37,010 nucleotides of DNA from Defluviitaleaceae bacterium (GTDB taxonomy: Bacteria; Bacillota; Clostridia; Lachnospirales; WQUN01): NCBI GenBank assembly GCA_009785605.1, contig WQVY01000021.1:1-37010 (forward strand), given 5' to 3'. Position numbers and translations under genes: made by a program. Positions within the stretch are counted from its first letter, which is position 1. The number at the start of each line of letters is the position of its first letter. Below, one piece after another: positions 17,948 to 25,568 of the stretch. The notes under the pieces are model-generated. The model saw only the letters and a list, made by a program, of their open reading frames with translations. It made no database searches and was not told where the DNA came from.

Positions 17948-18396
17948 GCTTGCATACCCCCTCCCTGCAATGCCTGCTTTATATTTTCCAGGTATTTCCT
18001 TGTTATGAATAGCCGTTCCCCATTGTCTAGGGTGGCTTCCATACGGCTGTTGAATAATGGGGTTATGGAGTCTAGTACATTTATGTTTAGTACATAGGAT
18101 TTGCTTATTTGTACAAACCCTAAGTGCGCAAAATCTTCCACAATCTGATATAGTCGAAGTTCTGTTTTATAAACATCCTGCTTGCAATACGCAAATGTCC
18201 TTCTGTCCACGCTTTCAAAATAATAAATGTCTGATAAATTTATGTACTTGTCACGGCCGTCTTGGCTGCATTTTATGCGCGTGTTTAACGACTGCAACAT
18301 GGCAGCAATACGCTCTACGTCTTTGTTCATTTGTGCGTATTTAATGACAATTTCAATTTCATCCACGGATAAATTTTGTTCTAATTTTACAACCAT
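17944..18396 (-). CDS. LytTR-domain DNA-binding regulator
   Basis: 150 residues. The N-terminal 50 residues are helical and unassigned; residues about 50-145 form a LytTR domain (YINLSDIYYFESVDRRTFAYCKQDVYKTELRLYQIVEDF...FVQISKSYVLNINVLDSI...MEATLDNGERLFITRKYLENIKQAL). There is no receiver domain, so activity is probably set by the coupled DUF3021 protein instead of by phosphorylation. I chose ATG 18396, preceded by GGGTGA; an in-frame GTG at 18408 is possible but has no ribosome binding site. It is the only LytTR gene in the window although two promoters carry matching sites, so it is the likely regulator of both adhesin units. Confidence 0.9.
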   Translation of the reverse strand: MVVKLEQNLSVDEIEIVIKYAQMNKDVERIAAMLQSLNTRIKCSQDGRDKYINLSDIYYFESVDRRTFAYCKQDVYKTELRLYQIVEDFAHLGFVQISKSYVLNINVLDSITPLFNSRMEATLDNGERLFITRKYLENIKQALQGGGMQA

Positions 18397-18437
18397 TGTG
18401 TCACCCACTTTTAATTATACCGATGGATTTAATCAAG

Positions 18438-18466
18438 ATTATACAAATACTGTAACACGAATGCAA
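18438..18466 (-). promoter_or_regulatory. Promoter of the LytTR / DUF3021-B / adhesin B operon
   Basis: On the minus strand, -35 TTGCAT (18461-18466), 17-bp spacer, -10 TATAAT (18438-18443), about 40 nt before the LytTR start. The -35 coincides with one step of the 21-bp repeat. Confidence 0.78.
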
Positions 18467-18508
18467 GATTTTGCTACTAAGGTGCAAGAATGTGATACTA
18501 AGATACAA
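18458..18508 (-). repeat. 21-bp-phased direct repeats, probable LytTR-protein binding sites (unit B)
   Basis: On the plus strand CGAATGCAA (18458), AAGGTGCAA (18479) and AAGATACAA (18500) are exactly 21 bp apart and share CTAAGRTRCAA with the unit A sites. The copy at 18458 overlaps the -35 element, the typical position for an activator that contacts RNA polymerase. Autoregulation is therefore likely. Confidence 0.7.
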
Positions 18509-18693
18509 TGCATGTTTTTTTGAGATAATAATGATGTGAAATATTATTGGCAAAATGCTGAGTTTCATACATGTTAACATTTTATTAAATTTTCACTAAA
18601 AAATCAACTTATATTGGAATGCCGTATGCGTGAGCCAACACTGTCACATAGCGAATAGAACAAAATGCAGATTGACCAAATTAGAATAACTAG

Positions 18694-18720
18694 TTGACAC
18701 ATGCAATAACTTGCTATACT
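18694..18720 (+). promoter_or_regulatory. Putative promoter of the T-box / tryptophan transporter operon
   Basis: TTGACA (18694-18699) and TATACT (18715-18720) lie just before the T-box stem I. The 15-bp spacer is short, so the exact -10 is uncertain. Confidence 0.5.
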
Positions 18721-19062
18721 CTCCACCGCAACAAACCGTTGAGACGGAAGTAAAGACTCTTACGCGCCATACAGAGAGCCTGGATTTGCGAATAACATTT
18801 GTATTACAAATCATATTCGCAATAGCTGAGAGCAGGTAGGAAAAGCGGATAGTCAAATGGGCCGTTGAGGGCATGGTCAAAGGCATATGGGTTTCTCCCG
18901 GGGCCGAGTATTCCATGACGTGAGAGCATACGTTAGTTGCGAGGGGTATGTTAGTACCCTGTGAGGGCACGGGTTTTACTCGTGAATCAAGGTGGCACCG
19001 CGGATATATTCATCCGTCCTTGGCAGATATTATTTATTTGTCGAGGAGAGATGTTTTTTATT
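18721..19062 (+). promoter_or_regulatory. Tryptophan T-box riboswitch leader
   Basis: The conserved T-box sequence AAGGTGGCACCGCGG is at 18989-19003. Stem I shows AGTA (S-turn) after ACGG on the 5' side and AGAGAGC. On the 3' side GTC-AAA-TGG-GCCGT pairs GTC with GAC and CCGT with ACGG, which places the specifier loop at TGG (18858-18860), a Trp codon. The T-box bulge is UGGC, whose variable C would pair with discriminator G73 of tRNA-Trp, an independent agreement. The antiterminator is AAGG/CCTT and GCGGAT/ATCCGT helices around the UGGCACC bulge. Uncharged tRNA-Trp should stabilise it and allow transcription into the transporter genes. Confidence 0.93.
19017..19058 (+). terminator. T-box-controlled attenuator
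   Basis: TCCTTGGCA (19017-19025) can pair over 9 positions (two G-T pairs) with TGTCGAGGA (19039-19047), followed by GAGATG and TTTTTT (19053-19058). Its left arm overlaps the 3' half of the antiterminator, so the two structures exclude each other, as in transcriptional T-boxes. Confidence 0.8.
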
Positions 19063-19173
19063 TTGAGGAAACTGCACTGCTATATTATGGGTTTAGATGA
19101 TACCGATAAACCATTATGAAGCAGTAAACATTGTGTTGGGGCTGTGCCCCATGTGAGTCGAGAGGAGAAAATC

Positions 19174-20130
19174 ATGAAAAAATCTAGTTTATTAATAATT
19201 ACTATGCTTTTGCTGTTGGCCTTAGCCGCTTGCGGGTCAGACTCGGGTAACGGGTACCGCTTTACTGTGGGTGTTATACAGATGATGGACCACCCATCGC
19301 TTAACGAGATAAGGATAGCCTTTTTGGATGAGATGGAGCAGTTGGGCTTTACAGATGTAGACTTCGACATAAGAATCGGGCCCGGCGCAGACATGACAGC
19401 GCTTACATCTATAGCGCAGGTGTTTGTGGGCAACGAAGTGGACCTTATAATGTCTATAACAACGCCCGCTACGCAAGCCGTGGCCAATGTTACGTCTGAT
19501 ATCCCAATAGTTTTTGGCGCTGTGTCTGACCCTGTAGCCGCCGGGCTTGTTGCGGACCTTAACCGGCCAGACCGTAATATAACCGGCACATCCGACAACT
19601 TGGCTGTAGAACTGGTATTTGAGCTGGCTAGGCAGCTTGCGCCGGATGCACGTACATTTGGGCTTGTATACAACCTGGGGGAAGATAACTCCGTGGCTAT
19701 TATAAACCGGGTAAAAGCTTACTTTGCCGCCAATGGCTTGTACTACTACGAAGCGCCAGTAACAGGCACAGCGGATGTGCAGCAAGCAGCACTTTCCCTT
19801 GTTGGGCGTGTGGATGCTTTTTTCACACCTACAGACAATACTGTAGCGGCTGCAATGCCTGTGTTTGCGCAGGTTGCCATAGAGGCGGGTTTGCCAATTT
19901 TTACGGGTGCAGACTCTATGGTTGCGGACGGCGGCCTTGCAGCCGTGGGTGTAAATTATACAATACTTGGGATAGAAACTGCCAGGATTGCAGCCAGGCT
20001 GCTAGAAGGCGAAGCTATAGCCGATGTCCCGGTTGTGGTAATGTCGGAGTTTACGCCTACAGTCAACCGCGAAACTGCGGAGGCCATTGGCATAGACACA
20101 GACGGGTTGGTAGGGGTTAATTTCCGCTAA
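19174..20130 (+). CDS. trpX: ABC transporter substrate-binding lipoprotein, probable tryptophan uptake (TrpX-like)
   Basis: 318 residues. Lipoprotein signal peptide MKKSSLLIITMLLLLALAAC with lipobox LAAC, then a periplasmic-binding-protein fold of the ABC_sub_bind family (two alpha/beta lobes; VGVIQMMDHPSLNEIRIAFLDEM at the start, PIVFGAVSDPVAAGLV and PIFTGADSMVADGG further on). The start at 19174 has AGAGGAG upstream; an upstream in-frame ATG at 19144 lacks one and would spoil the signal peptide. The substrate is inferred from the Trp T-box and from resemblance to the trpXYZ layout known in streptococci and other Firmicutes. It is followed by the permease and ATPase genes. Confidence 0.88.
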   Translation: MKKSSLLIITMLLLLALAACGSDSGNGYRFTVGVIQMMDHPSLNEIRIAFLDEMEQLGFTDVDFDIRIGPGADMTALTSIAQVFVGNEVDLIMSITTPATQAVANVTSDIPIVFGAVSDPVAAGLVADLNRPDRNITGTSDNLAVELVFELARQLAPDARTFGLVYNLGEDNSVAIINRVKAYFAANGLYYYEAPVTGTADVQQAALSLVGRVDAFFTPTDNTVAAAMPVFAQVAIEAGLPIFTGADSMVADGGLAAVGVNYTILGIETARIAARLLEGEAIADVPVVVMSEFTPTVNRETAEAIGIDTDGLVGVNFR

Positions 20131-20151
20131 TATATCAGAATGGAGATTATT

Positions 20152-21072
20152 ATGACATTGGTCGCGTTTTCTGGTGCTGTACAGCTTGGGTTGATATTGT
20201 CGCTGTTGGCTCTTGGGATTTTTATTGTATATCGCATCTTGGGTGTGCCGGATTTGACTGTGGAAGGTAGTTTTGCTGCAGGGGCCTCTGTGAGTGCTGT
20301 GCTTACTGTTAGTGGCAGGCCGTTTATGGGGCTTGTTGCGGCGGCTTGTATGGGGGTGGTTGCAGGTATGTGTACCGCCTTCTTGCAAACCAAGATGCGT
20401 GTACAACCAATACTGGCCGGTATATTGACTATGATGGCGTCGTTTTCTGTTAACTTGTATATCATGAATGGCCGGCCCAATATCCCGCTTTTGCGGGAAG
20501 AAACATTGTTTACCATACTTGCTACGCGCTTTGGCAGTATCCAGGCAGCGCGGTTTGTATTGCCGCTGGTTGTAGTGTTAATAAGTGTTGCCTTGCTGGG
20601 TGTATTTTTTCACACCCGGCTGGGCCTTGCGGTACGCGCAACAGGGGACAATGAAGAAATGTGCCGTGCATCTTCTATTAATACCACGTTTACGAAGTTT
20701 GTGGGGTTGGCAATTGGCAATGCATTGGCGGCACTTGGTGGCGGGCTTATTGCGCAGTATCAAGGATTCGCGGATATAAACATGGGTTTTGGGATGGTGG
20801 TTGTGGCATTGGCCTCCCTTATAATAGGAGAGGCGATTTTTGGCAGGCGCACGATGCTGTGGAATATCGGCTCTGTGGTAGTGGGGGCGGTAATATACCG
20901 CATCATATGGGCGTGGGCGTTTAGTTTTAGGATTGACCCAGCCAACCTAAGGGCAATATCGGCGCTTATTGTTGCGGTTGCAATATCTTACCCAGCCATA
21001 AAAAACATGTGCGCGGTTTACAAACTTAAAAGAAACGCAAAAAAACGGGCAAGGGGTAGATATCATGCTTAG
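20152..21072 (+). CDS. trpY: ABC transporter permease, probable tryptophan uptake (TrpY-like)
   Basis: 306 residues, about eight or nine hydrophobic helices, family of branched-chain-type (LivH-like) permeases: VYRILGVPDLTVEGSFAAGASVSA at the start and TRLGLAVRATGDNEEMCRASSINT in the cytoplasmic loop, the usual ATPase-coupling region. I chose ATG 20152 because GGAG lies 6 bases upstream; the in-frame ATG at 20140 has no ribosome binding site. The C-terminus is a basic cytoplasmic tail. It overlaps the ATPase gene by 8 bases. Confidence 0.88.
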   Translation: MTLVAFSGAVQLGLILSLLALGIFIVYRILGVPDLTVEGSFAAGASVSAVLTVSGRPFMGLVAAACMGVVAGMCTAFLQTKMRVQPILAGILTMMASFSVNLYIMNGRPNIPLLREETLFTILATRFGSIQAARFVLPLVVVLISVALLGVFFHTRLGLAVRATGDNEEMCRASSINTTFTKFVGLAIGNALAALGGGLIAQYQGFADINMGFGMVVVALASLIIGEAIFGRRTMLWNIGSVVVGAVIYRIIWAWAFSFRIDPANLRAISALIVAVAISYPAIKNMCAVYKLKRNAKKRARGRYHA

Positions 21073-21823
21073 GCTAGAGAATATTTCCAAAACCTTTCAC
21101 GCGGGTACACCCAACCAGCGTGTTGCGCTGTGCGATGTAAGCCTATATTTGCCCAAAGGCGACTTTGTGACTATCGTTGGCGGCAACGGTGCGGGCAAGA
21201 CCACGCTAATGAACGCAATTTCTGGTGTATTTCTTGCAGATGGCGGCAGTATTGTGCTAGACGGGCAAGATATAACTTTTTTGCCAGAGCATAAGCGGGC
21301 CAAGCACATAGGCCGGTTGTTTCAAGACCCTATGAAAGGCACCGCCCCCAACATGACCATAGCAGAAAACCTTGCACTGGCTTACAAACAAGCCTCTGGC
21401 GGCAGTATGCGTGTGGGTATTGGTAAAAAGTTGCTGGCTTACTTTGCAGAGCAACTGGCCTTGCTTGAGCTGGGGTTAGAAGACAGGCTTAAGACCAAGC
21501 TGGGGCTACTCTCTGGTGGGCAGCGGCAAGCCGTGACACTGCTTATGGCCACAATTTGCACACCCAAGCTACTTATGCTAGACGAACACACAGCAGCACT
21601 TGACCCAGCAACAGGCGAGAAAGTCCTGCGCCTGACCCAGGAAATAATCCAAAAAGAAAAAATCACTACAATAATGGTGACTCATAATATTGCATCTGCA
21701 TTGGAGCTGGGCAACCGCACTATTATGATGGACAACGGGAAAGTAGCGCTAGACTTGTCTGGCGATGCCCGCAAAAGTATGACGGTAGAAGCGCTGATGA
21801 CAAAGTTTAAGTTGAGTGTGTAG
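21065..21823 (+). CDS. trpZ: ABC transporter ATP-binding protein, probable tryptophan uptake (TrpZ-like)
   Basis: 252 residues. Walker A GGNGAGKTT (about residues 39-47), Q-loop region RLFQDPMKGTAPNMTIAENL, signature LLSGGQRQAV, Walker B KLLMLDEHTAALDP and H-loop MVTHN are all intact. It energises the permease encoded just upstream. The start overlaps the permease end, with GGGG a few bases before the ATG. No clear terminator is visible before the convergent small gene 6 bp downstream. Confidence 0.9.
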   Translation: MLRLENISKTFHAGTPNQRVALCDVSLYLPKGDFVTIVGGNGAGKTTLMNAISGVFLADGGSIVLDGQDITFLPEHKRAKHIGRLFQDPMKGTAPNMTIAENLALAYKQASGGSMRVGIGKKLLAYFAEQLALLELGLEDRLKTKLGLLSGGQRQAVTLLMATICTPKLLMLDEHTAALDPATGEKVLRLTQEIIQKEKITTIMVTHNIASALELGNRTIMMDNGKVALDLSGDARKSMTVEALMTKFKLSV

Positions 21824-21828
21824 CATTG

Positions 21829-21999
21829 TCACCTACGGGCATTGGGCCCCAGCGCTTGTTTATGAATTTCTTTGTTCTGATTAGGGTTTTGCACCTTTGT
21901 GCCGTCGGATTCGCTTATCCAGTCCTTGGCGGTTTCTAGTGTGCCGGTGAGGCCGGTTGTTTCGTTGGAGCCTTTATCTTTTTTGTTTTTACTACTCAT
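21829..21999 (-). CDS. Small hydrophilic protein of unknown function
   Basis: 56 residues, starting MSSKNKKDKGSNETTG and ending LGPNARR; no membrane segment. AGGAGGT lies 11 bases upstream of ATG 21999. The middle (LETAKDWISESDGTKVQN) faintly resembles the AKDW-V-E motif of small clostridial spore-surface proteins (DUF3787), but this is weak. It stands alone, convergent with the ABC ATPase and divergent from the BlaI gene. Function not assigned. Confidence 0.6.
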   Translation of the reverse strand: MSSKNKKDKGSNETTGLTGTLETAKDWISESDGTKVQNPNQNKEIHKQALGPNARR

Positions 22000-22072
22000 G
22001 TTTAATTCATACCTCCTGGGATTGTGATTATTATAGTAATCCCCCATGAGGTTTTTTTTATGTAAAAAAGTG

Positions 22073-22126
22073 TTGACACGTACAGACTACCGTGGTAGTA
22101 TAGCAATCACAAACTATTGCAATAGT
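22073..22126 (+). promoter_or_regulatory. Promoter and twin BlaI-type operators of the blaI-M56 operon
   Basis: -35 TTGACA (22073-22078), 17-bp spacer, -10 TAGTAT (22096-22101). Palindrome ACTACCGTGGTAGT (22086-22099) covers the spacer and -10; the second, ACTATTGCAATAGT (22113-22126), is perfect and lies over the start-site region. Their centres are 27 bp apart. Consensus ACTAYYGNRRTAGT. Their place and symmetry suit a dimeric BlaI/MecI-family repressor acting on its own promoter. Confidence 0.8.
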
Positions 22127-22172
22127 CTGGCGGGCAAGTTTTACGCTTGCCGCAAACGAAAGGAGAATCACA

Positions 22173-22571
22173 ATGAACACAAAGTTGTTTGATTCCGAAT
22201 TAAAAGTCATGGAGGTGATATGGAAAGAAGGGGCGCTACCTGCTAAGGCCATAGCAGATGCTCTAGCAAAGTCCATAGGTTGGAACAAAAACACTACGTA
22301 CACAGTAATAAAAAAATGCATAGAAAAAGGCGCGATAGAAAGGTCCGAGCCCAATTTTATATGCCGTGCAATCGTAAACAAAGACGATGTACAAAGCACA
22401 GAAGTTGACGAACTGGTAGATAAATTATTCGACGGTTCTACAGAGCTATTGTTTGCATCGTTGGTTGGGCGCAACAAGCTACCACCCGATATGATAGAGA
22501 AGTTAAAGCATATTGTGGGCGAACAACCGCAAACACAACAGCCATACACAACAGGAGGCAAAAATAAGTGA
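22173..22571 (+). CDS. BlaI/MecI/CopY family transcriptional repressor
   Basis: 132 residues. Winged-helix N-terminus (FDSELKVMEVIWKEGALPAKAIADALAKSIGWNKNTTYTVIKKCIEKGAIERSE) with the family's typical ELxVMxxxW start, then a C-terminal dimerisation helix region (VDELVDKLFDGSTELLFASLVG). RBS AAAGGAGAATCACA. The stop overlaps the next gene's GTG start (GTGA). By family analogy it represses its own operon and is removed when the M56 protease partner senses a signal. The twin palindromes upstream are the likely binding sites. Confidence 0.92.
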   Translation: MNTKLFDSELKVMEVIWKEGALPAKAIADALAKSIGWNKNTTYTVIKKCIEKGAIERSEPNFICRAIVNKDDVQSTEVDELVDKLFDGSTELLFASLVGRNKLPPDMIEKLKHIVGEQPQTQQPYTTGGKNK

Positions 22572-24769
22572 ATATTTTATTAGAAATGAGCTTAGCCGGG
22601 GCATTATTGGTTTTGGTAATTATCCTGGTGAGGGCACTTGTCATGCACAAGCTACCCAAGACTACATTGTTGATATTGTGGGCTATTGTGCTTGTCCGCC
22701 TTCTTGTACCCTTTTCTATACCTTCACAGATTAGTGTTTTCAACCTAACTGGTATGTCAAATGGCCATGTGGCAGAGCTTCATATACCGGAAATATATGA
22801 AGCCCCGCCAACCATGCCATTAGCACCTGCCCCTATATGGCAGTTTCAAAATACCGTCACACCAGGCACAAATGCAACAGCAGTGGCAAGCGAGACCGTA
22901 AGCCTGCCTGGCAACCAAGGTCTGCCCGCCATTAACCCAATAATGCTAGTTTATTTCGTTGGTTTGATTTTGTCTACAATATTTTTTACTGTGTTGTACG
23001 CCAAGCATTATAAGGAGTTTATGACTTCATTGCCTGTAAACAATTTATTTGTTACGCAGTGGCTAAGTGCGCATAAGCTCAAAAGGCGTATCCGCATCCG
23101 TGTCTCGGACAAAGTAACCACACCTCTAACCTACGGTGTACTGCGCCCAGTTATACTAATGCCAAAAGACACAGACTGGACCAACGACAGCCAGTTAAAA
23201 TATATACTTGCCCACGAGTATATACACATCCGCCGCTTTGATGCGCTTACAAAAATTATTATGACAGCGGCGCTGTGCATCCATTGGTTTAACCCGATGC
23301 TATGGGCGATGTATTTCTTATTCAACCGCGATATGGAGATAACCTGCGACGAAGCAGTTATAAGGATGTTTGGGGAAACCTCAAAAAAAGGCTATGCCCT
23401 AACCCTAATAAACATGATAGAGCGCAGAAGTTATTCTCCTGTTTTGTACAACAATTTTAGCAAACATGCTATCGAAGAAAGGATAACAGCAATTATGAAA
23501 ATAAAAAAAGCTACATTAATAAGCACCATGGTGGCCCTGGCAATAATAATCACCACAGCCGCGGTATTTGCAACAAACGGGGTAGACAGTCATACCCCTG
23601 TATATCTGGCACCATCTGGCAGTAACCCCAGCCACAATAATGAAAATACCCCATTAACAGCACCCGAAAGTACACGGGCATATGATGTCGAAGTCGTTAC
23701 TATAGATGACGCATACGACTTTGACCCAGGTACACCAGGGCCAAATGACTTGACCGCCGAAGCCGCAGCAGCAATAGGCGCAGATGCACTTAAGGCACTG
23801 TTTGGTGCCAACCTAAGCGGTACAACAATAAGCATGAGCTTTGAAGGAAGAGTTGAAGCCGCAAGCGGTCGCGGGCAAGATACAAGTTGGCATTCTAACC
23901 TACTAGACAGGTGGGGCACACAACTAGGCATGACTGTGGACGAAATCCTAGACTACGTGCGCGAAAGAAGCGAGCGTGACTATACCTTCGAAGTAGGCCT
24001 AGATGTAGACAGTTTGGCAAGTGTTGTCGAGCTTACTTCTGACGAGTTTATGCACGTAGTAATGATGGTATACATCCAACAAAGGTCATATGCTGCAGCA
24101 CAGCGCTGGGCATACGACCTTGGCATGACGCTGGATGAGTTACTAGAATATATGATGCTAACAGGCAACATGGAGGACAAAGCCAATACAGTAGGCGTAG
24201 AAGTAGACCAATTTGTACACACATTGGGTAGCGTATGGAACGTAGCAGTGACAAACTGGGAATCACGTACACGGCCAGGCATGTGGCATGGTACAATCAC
24301 GCCAGCCGGTAGTTATTGGGCAATGTACTTCTTCACAGTTAACGCCGAAACCGGGGCGTTTATTGGTGCCAATTATAGCCCTTGGGCCATAGATACTGTG
24401 GGTATGCCTATGGGTGGTTTATCCTTCTCTGCTGCAATGCAAGCACATGACTCAAGCGATATGCCTGAGCTTACTGCCCAGCACAACAACGACTACGCCA
24501 TCCTTGCAATGGATATTGCCCACGAGACAAATATACTAGATGGCGCAGTTGCAAGAGCAAAGATTTCTACCATAGCAAGCGGGAGGAATCAAGCAACCAG
24601 CGAGCAGACTATGGAAATAGTTGTAGCTGTGCAGTGTGCGAATGGCATGACAGTAATCATGGTTTTTGACTGGTCCTTACAAGGCCAGTCAACCCTAATA
24701 GCCACAAGCGTACAGGAAGCTGGTTGGGAGCCCTGGGACCAATTTGGGTTTGAGTGGGTTGCGCGATAA
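22568..24769 (+). CDS. M56 family membrane metalloprotease sensor (BlaR1-like) with a non-penicillin-binding sensor domain
   Basis: 733 residues from GTG 22568 (GGAGG upstream). N-terminal membrane helices, then the cytoplasmic zinc protease part: HEYIH at 216-220 (HExxH) with downstream CDEAVIR (Glu262 as likely third ligand). A membrane helix at about 315-338 leads to a roughly 395-residue outer region. That region lacks the penicillin-binding motifs of BlaR1/MecR1 (no SxxK-SxN-KTG set). Instead a PepSY-like domain seems split: its first half at about 395-430 (AAAAIGADALKALFGANLSG), its second half at about 570-605 (WHGTITPAG...YFFTVNAETGAFIGANY). Between them are two helical repeats with LGMTVDEILDY (about 453) and LGMTLDELLEY (about 518). 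It probably cleaves or inactivates the BlaI protein encoded upstream in response to an unknown envelope signal. Confidence 0.88.
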   Translation: MNILLEMSLAGALLVLVIILVRALVMHKLPKTTLLILWAIVLVRLLVPFSIPSQISVFNLTGMSNGHVAELHIPEIYEAPPTMPLAPAPIWQFQNTVTPGTNATAVASETVSLPGNQGLPAINPIMLVYFVGLILSTIFFTVLYAKHYKEFMTSLPVNNLFVTQWLSAHKLKRRIRIRVSDKVTTPLTYGVLRPVILMPKDTDWTNDSQLKYILAHEYIHIRRFDALTKIIMTAALCIHWFNPMLWAMYFLFNRDMEITCDEAVIRMFGETSKKGYALTLINMIERRSYSPVLYNNFSKHAIEERITAIMKIKKATLISTMVALAIIITTAAVFATNGVDSHTPVYLAPSGSNPSHNNENTPLTAPESTRAYDVEVVTIDDAYDFDPGTPGPNDLTAEAAAAIGADALKALFGANLSGTTISMSFEGRVEAASGRGQDTSWHSNLLDRWGTQLGMTVDEILDYVRERSERDYTFEVGLDVDSLASVVELTSDEFMHVVMMVYIQQRSYAAAQRWAYDLGMTLDELLEYMMLTGNMEDKANTVGVEVDQFVHTLGSVWNVAVTNWESRTRPGMWHGTITPAGSYWAMYFFTVNAETGAFIGANYSPWAIDTVGMPMGGLSFSAAMQAHDSSDMPELTAQHNNDYAILAMDIAHETNILDGAVARAKISTIASGRNQATSEQTMEIVVAVQCANGMTVIMVFDWSLQGQSTLIATSVQEAGWEPWDQFGFEWVAR

Positions 24770-24798
24770 AGAGTTAAACCGCCTACATTGCTAGTATA

Positions 24799-24847
24799 AG
24801 CCGAAGCAGTCCAGGGAATTTATGTCCCGGATTGCTTCGGCTTTTTT
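24799..24847 (+). terminator. Terminator after the blaI-M56 operon
   Basis: AGCCGAAGCA (24799-24808) pairs with TGCTTCGGCT (24833-24842), with a secondary CCGGG-type pairing inside, followed by TTTTTT. Confidence 0.9.
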
Positions 24848-24897
24848 GTTGTTATGCCGTAGAGAAATATTAAATAAAATAATTTTAACAAAGGGGG

Positions 24898-24926
24898 TTG
24901 ACAAACGCGCTTCTGTGTCGTAAAGT
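24898..24926 (+). promoter_or_regulatory. Putative promoter of the PadR operon
   Basis: TTGACA (24898-24903), 17-bp spacer, TAAAGT (24921-24926). AGTACT and a later imperfect AGTAATACT nearby could form a PadR operator, but the symmetry is poor. Confidence 0.5.
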
Positions 24927-25000
24927 ACTATACAACACACAGTAATACTTGTTGCGAGATAATATGCAATGCGAAATACCTAATAAAAGGAGGAACTAAA

Positions 25001-25369
25001 TTGAGTGGAGGAATCAACCCGTCTGCCCTAATAAGCGGGCACATAGACATTATACTGCTTAAAATCATCTCTTTAGAGGATGGCTACGGCTACAGCATAA
25101 GCAAAACAATTTCATATATCACCAACGACACATGTGAAATAAAAGAAGCTACGCTGTACTCCGGCCTGCGCCGTCTAGAAGCAGAGAAACTAATCGCCTC
25201 ATACTGGGGCGACGAGAGCCAAGGTGGGCGAAGGAAGTATTACACCCTAACCCAAGCCGGCCAAGAAATCCTACAAGAAAACAAAATCAAATGGGAAATG
25301 ACCAAGGACATAATGGACACCATCTTAAAATGGGAGGAGAATAACCATGAAAAATCGCGGAGAAATTAA
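25001..25369 (+). CDS. PadR family transcriptional regulator
   Basis: 122 residues. Winged-helix PadR fold: LISGHIDIILLKIISLEDGYGYSISKTIS, then EIKEATLYSGLRRLEAEKLIASYWGDE, then GGRRKYYTLTQAGQEILQENKIKWE, the family signature of the wing and C-terminal helix. The start is TTG at 25001 with AAAGGAGGAACTAAA upstream; no ATG is available in a better place. It overlaps the next small ORF by 23 bases. PadR genes next to HAAS-domain membrane proteins are a common pair in Firmicutes, and PadR is usually a repressor of its own operon. Confidence 0.92.
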   Translation: MSGGINPSALISGHIDIILLKIISLEDGYGYSISKTISYITNDTCEIKEATLYSGLRRLEAEKLIASYWGDESQGGRRKYYTLTQAGQEILQENKIKWEMTKDIMDTILKWEENNHEKSRRN

Positions 25370-25568
25370 TTTAGCCATGGCAAAAAATTATGTAATGAAC
25401 AGGGCCGCAAACGGCCAGTACTACACCCCGCAACAAGTAAAATCAGAAGGCTTGCATGAGTCCATGATAGAGTGGAAAGGCATATCAAAAACCATTAAAA
25501 ATTTGATATCATTCAAAGGATGGAGGCGTAACTATGACCGCAATGCGTATATCCCGGTATGTGAATGA
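25347..25568 (+). CDS. Small protein overlapping the PadR and HAAS genes, unknown function
   Basis: 73 residues, basic, no membrane segment. GGAGGAG lies 7 bases before ATG 25347. It overlaps the PadR end by 23 bases and the HAAS-gene start by 35 bases, all three being in the same operon. The ribosome binding site and coupling support translation; no family is recognised. Confidence 0.6.
   Translation: MKNRGEINLAMAKNYVMNRAANGQYYTPQQVKSEGLHESMIEWKGISKTIKNLISFKGWRRNYDRNAYIPVCE

Noticed and set aside
18644-18970. 108-codon minus-strand frame
   Set aside because: Overlies the T-box leader, which explains the conservation; no ribosome binding site.
19087-19119. Tiny ORF MGLDDTDKPL between the attenuator and TrpX as a leader peptide
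   Set aside because: No ribosome binding site and no Trp codons; the T-box already explains regulation. The segment forms a small hairpin instead.
20140-20151. Upstream ATG of the permease gene
   Set aside because: No ribosome binding site; ATG 20152 has GGAG at the right distance.
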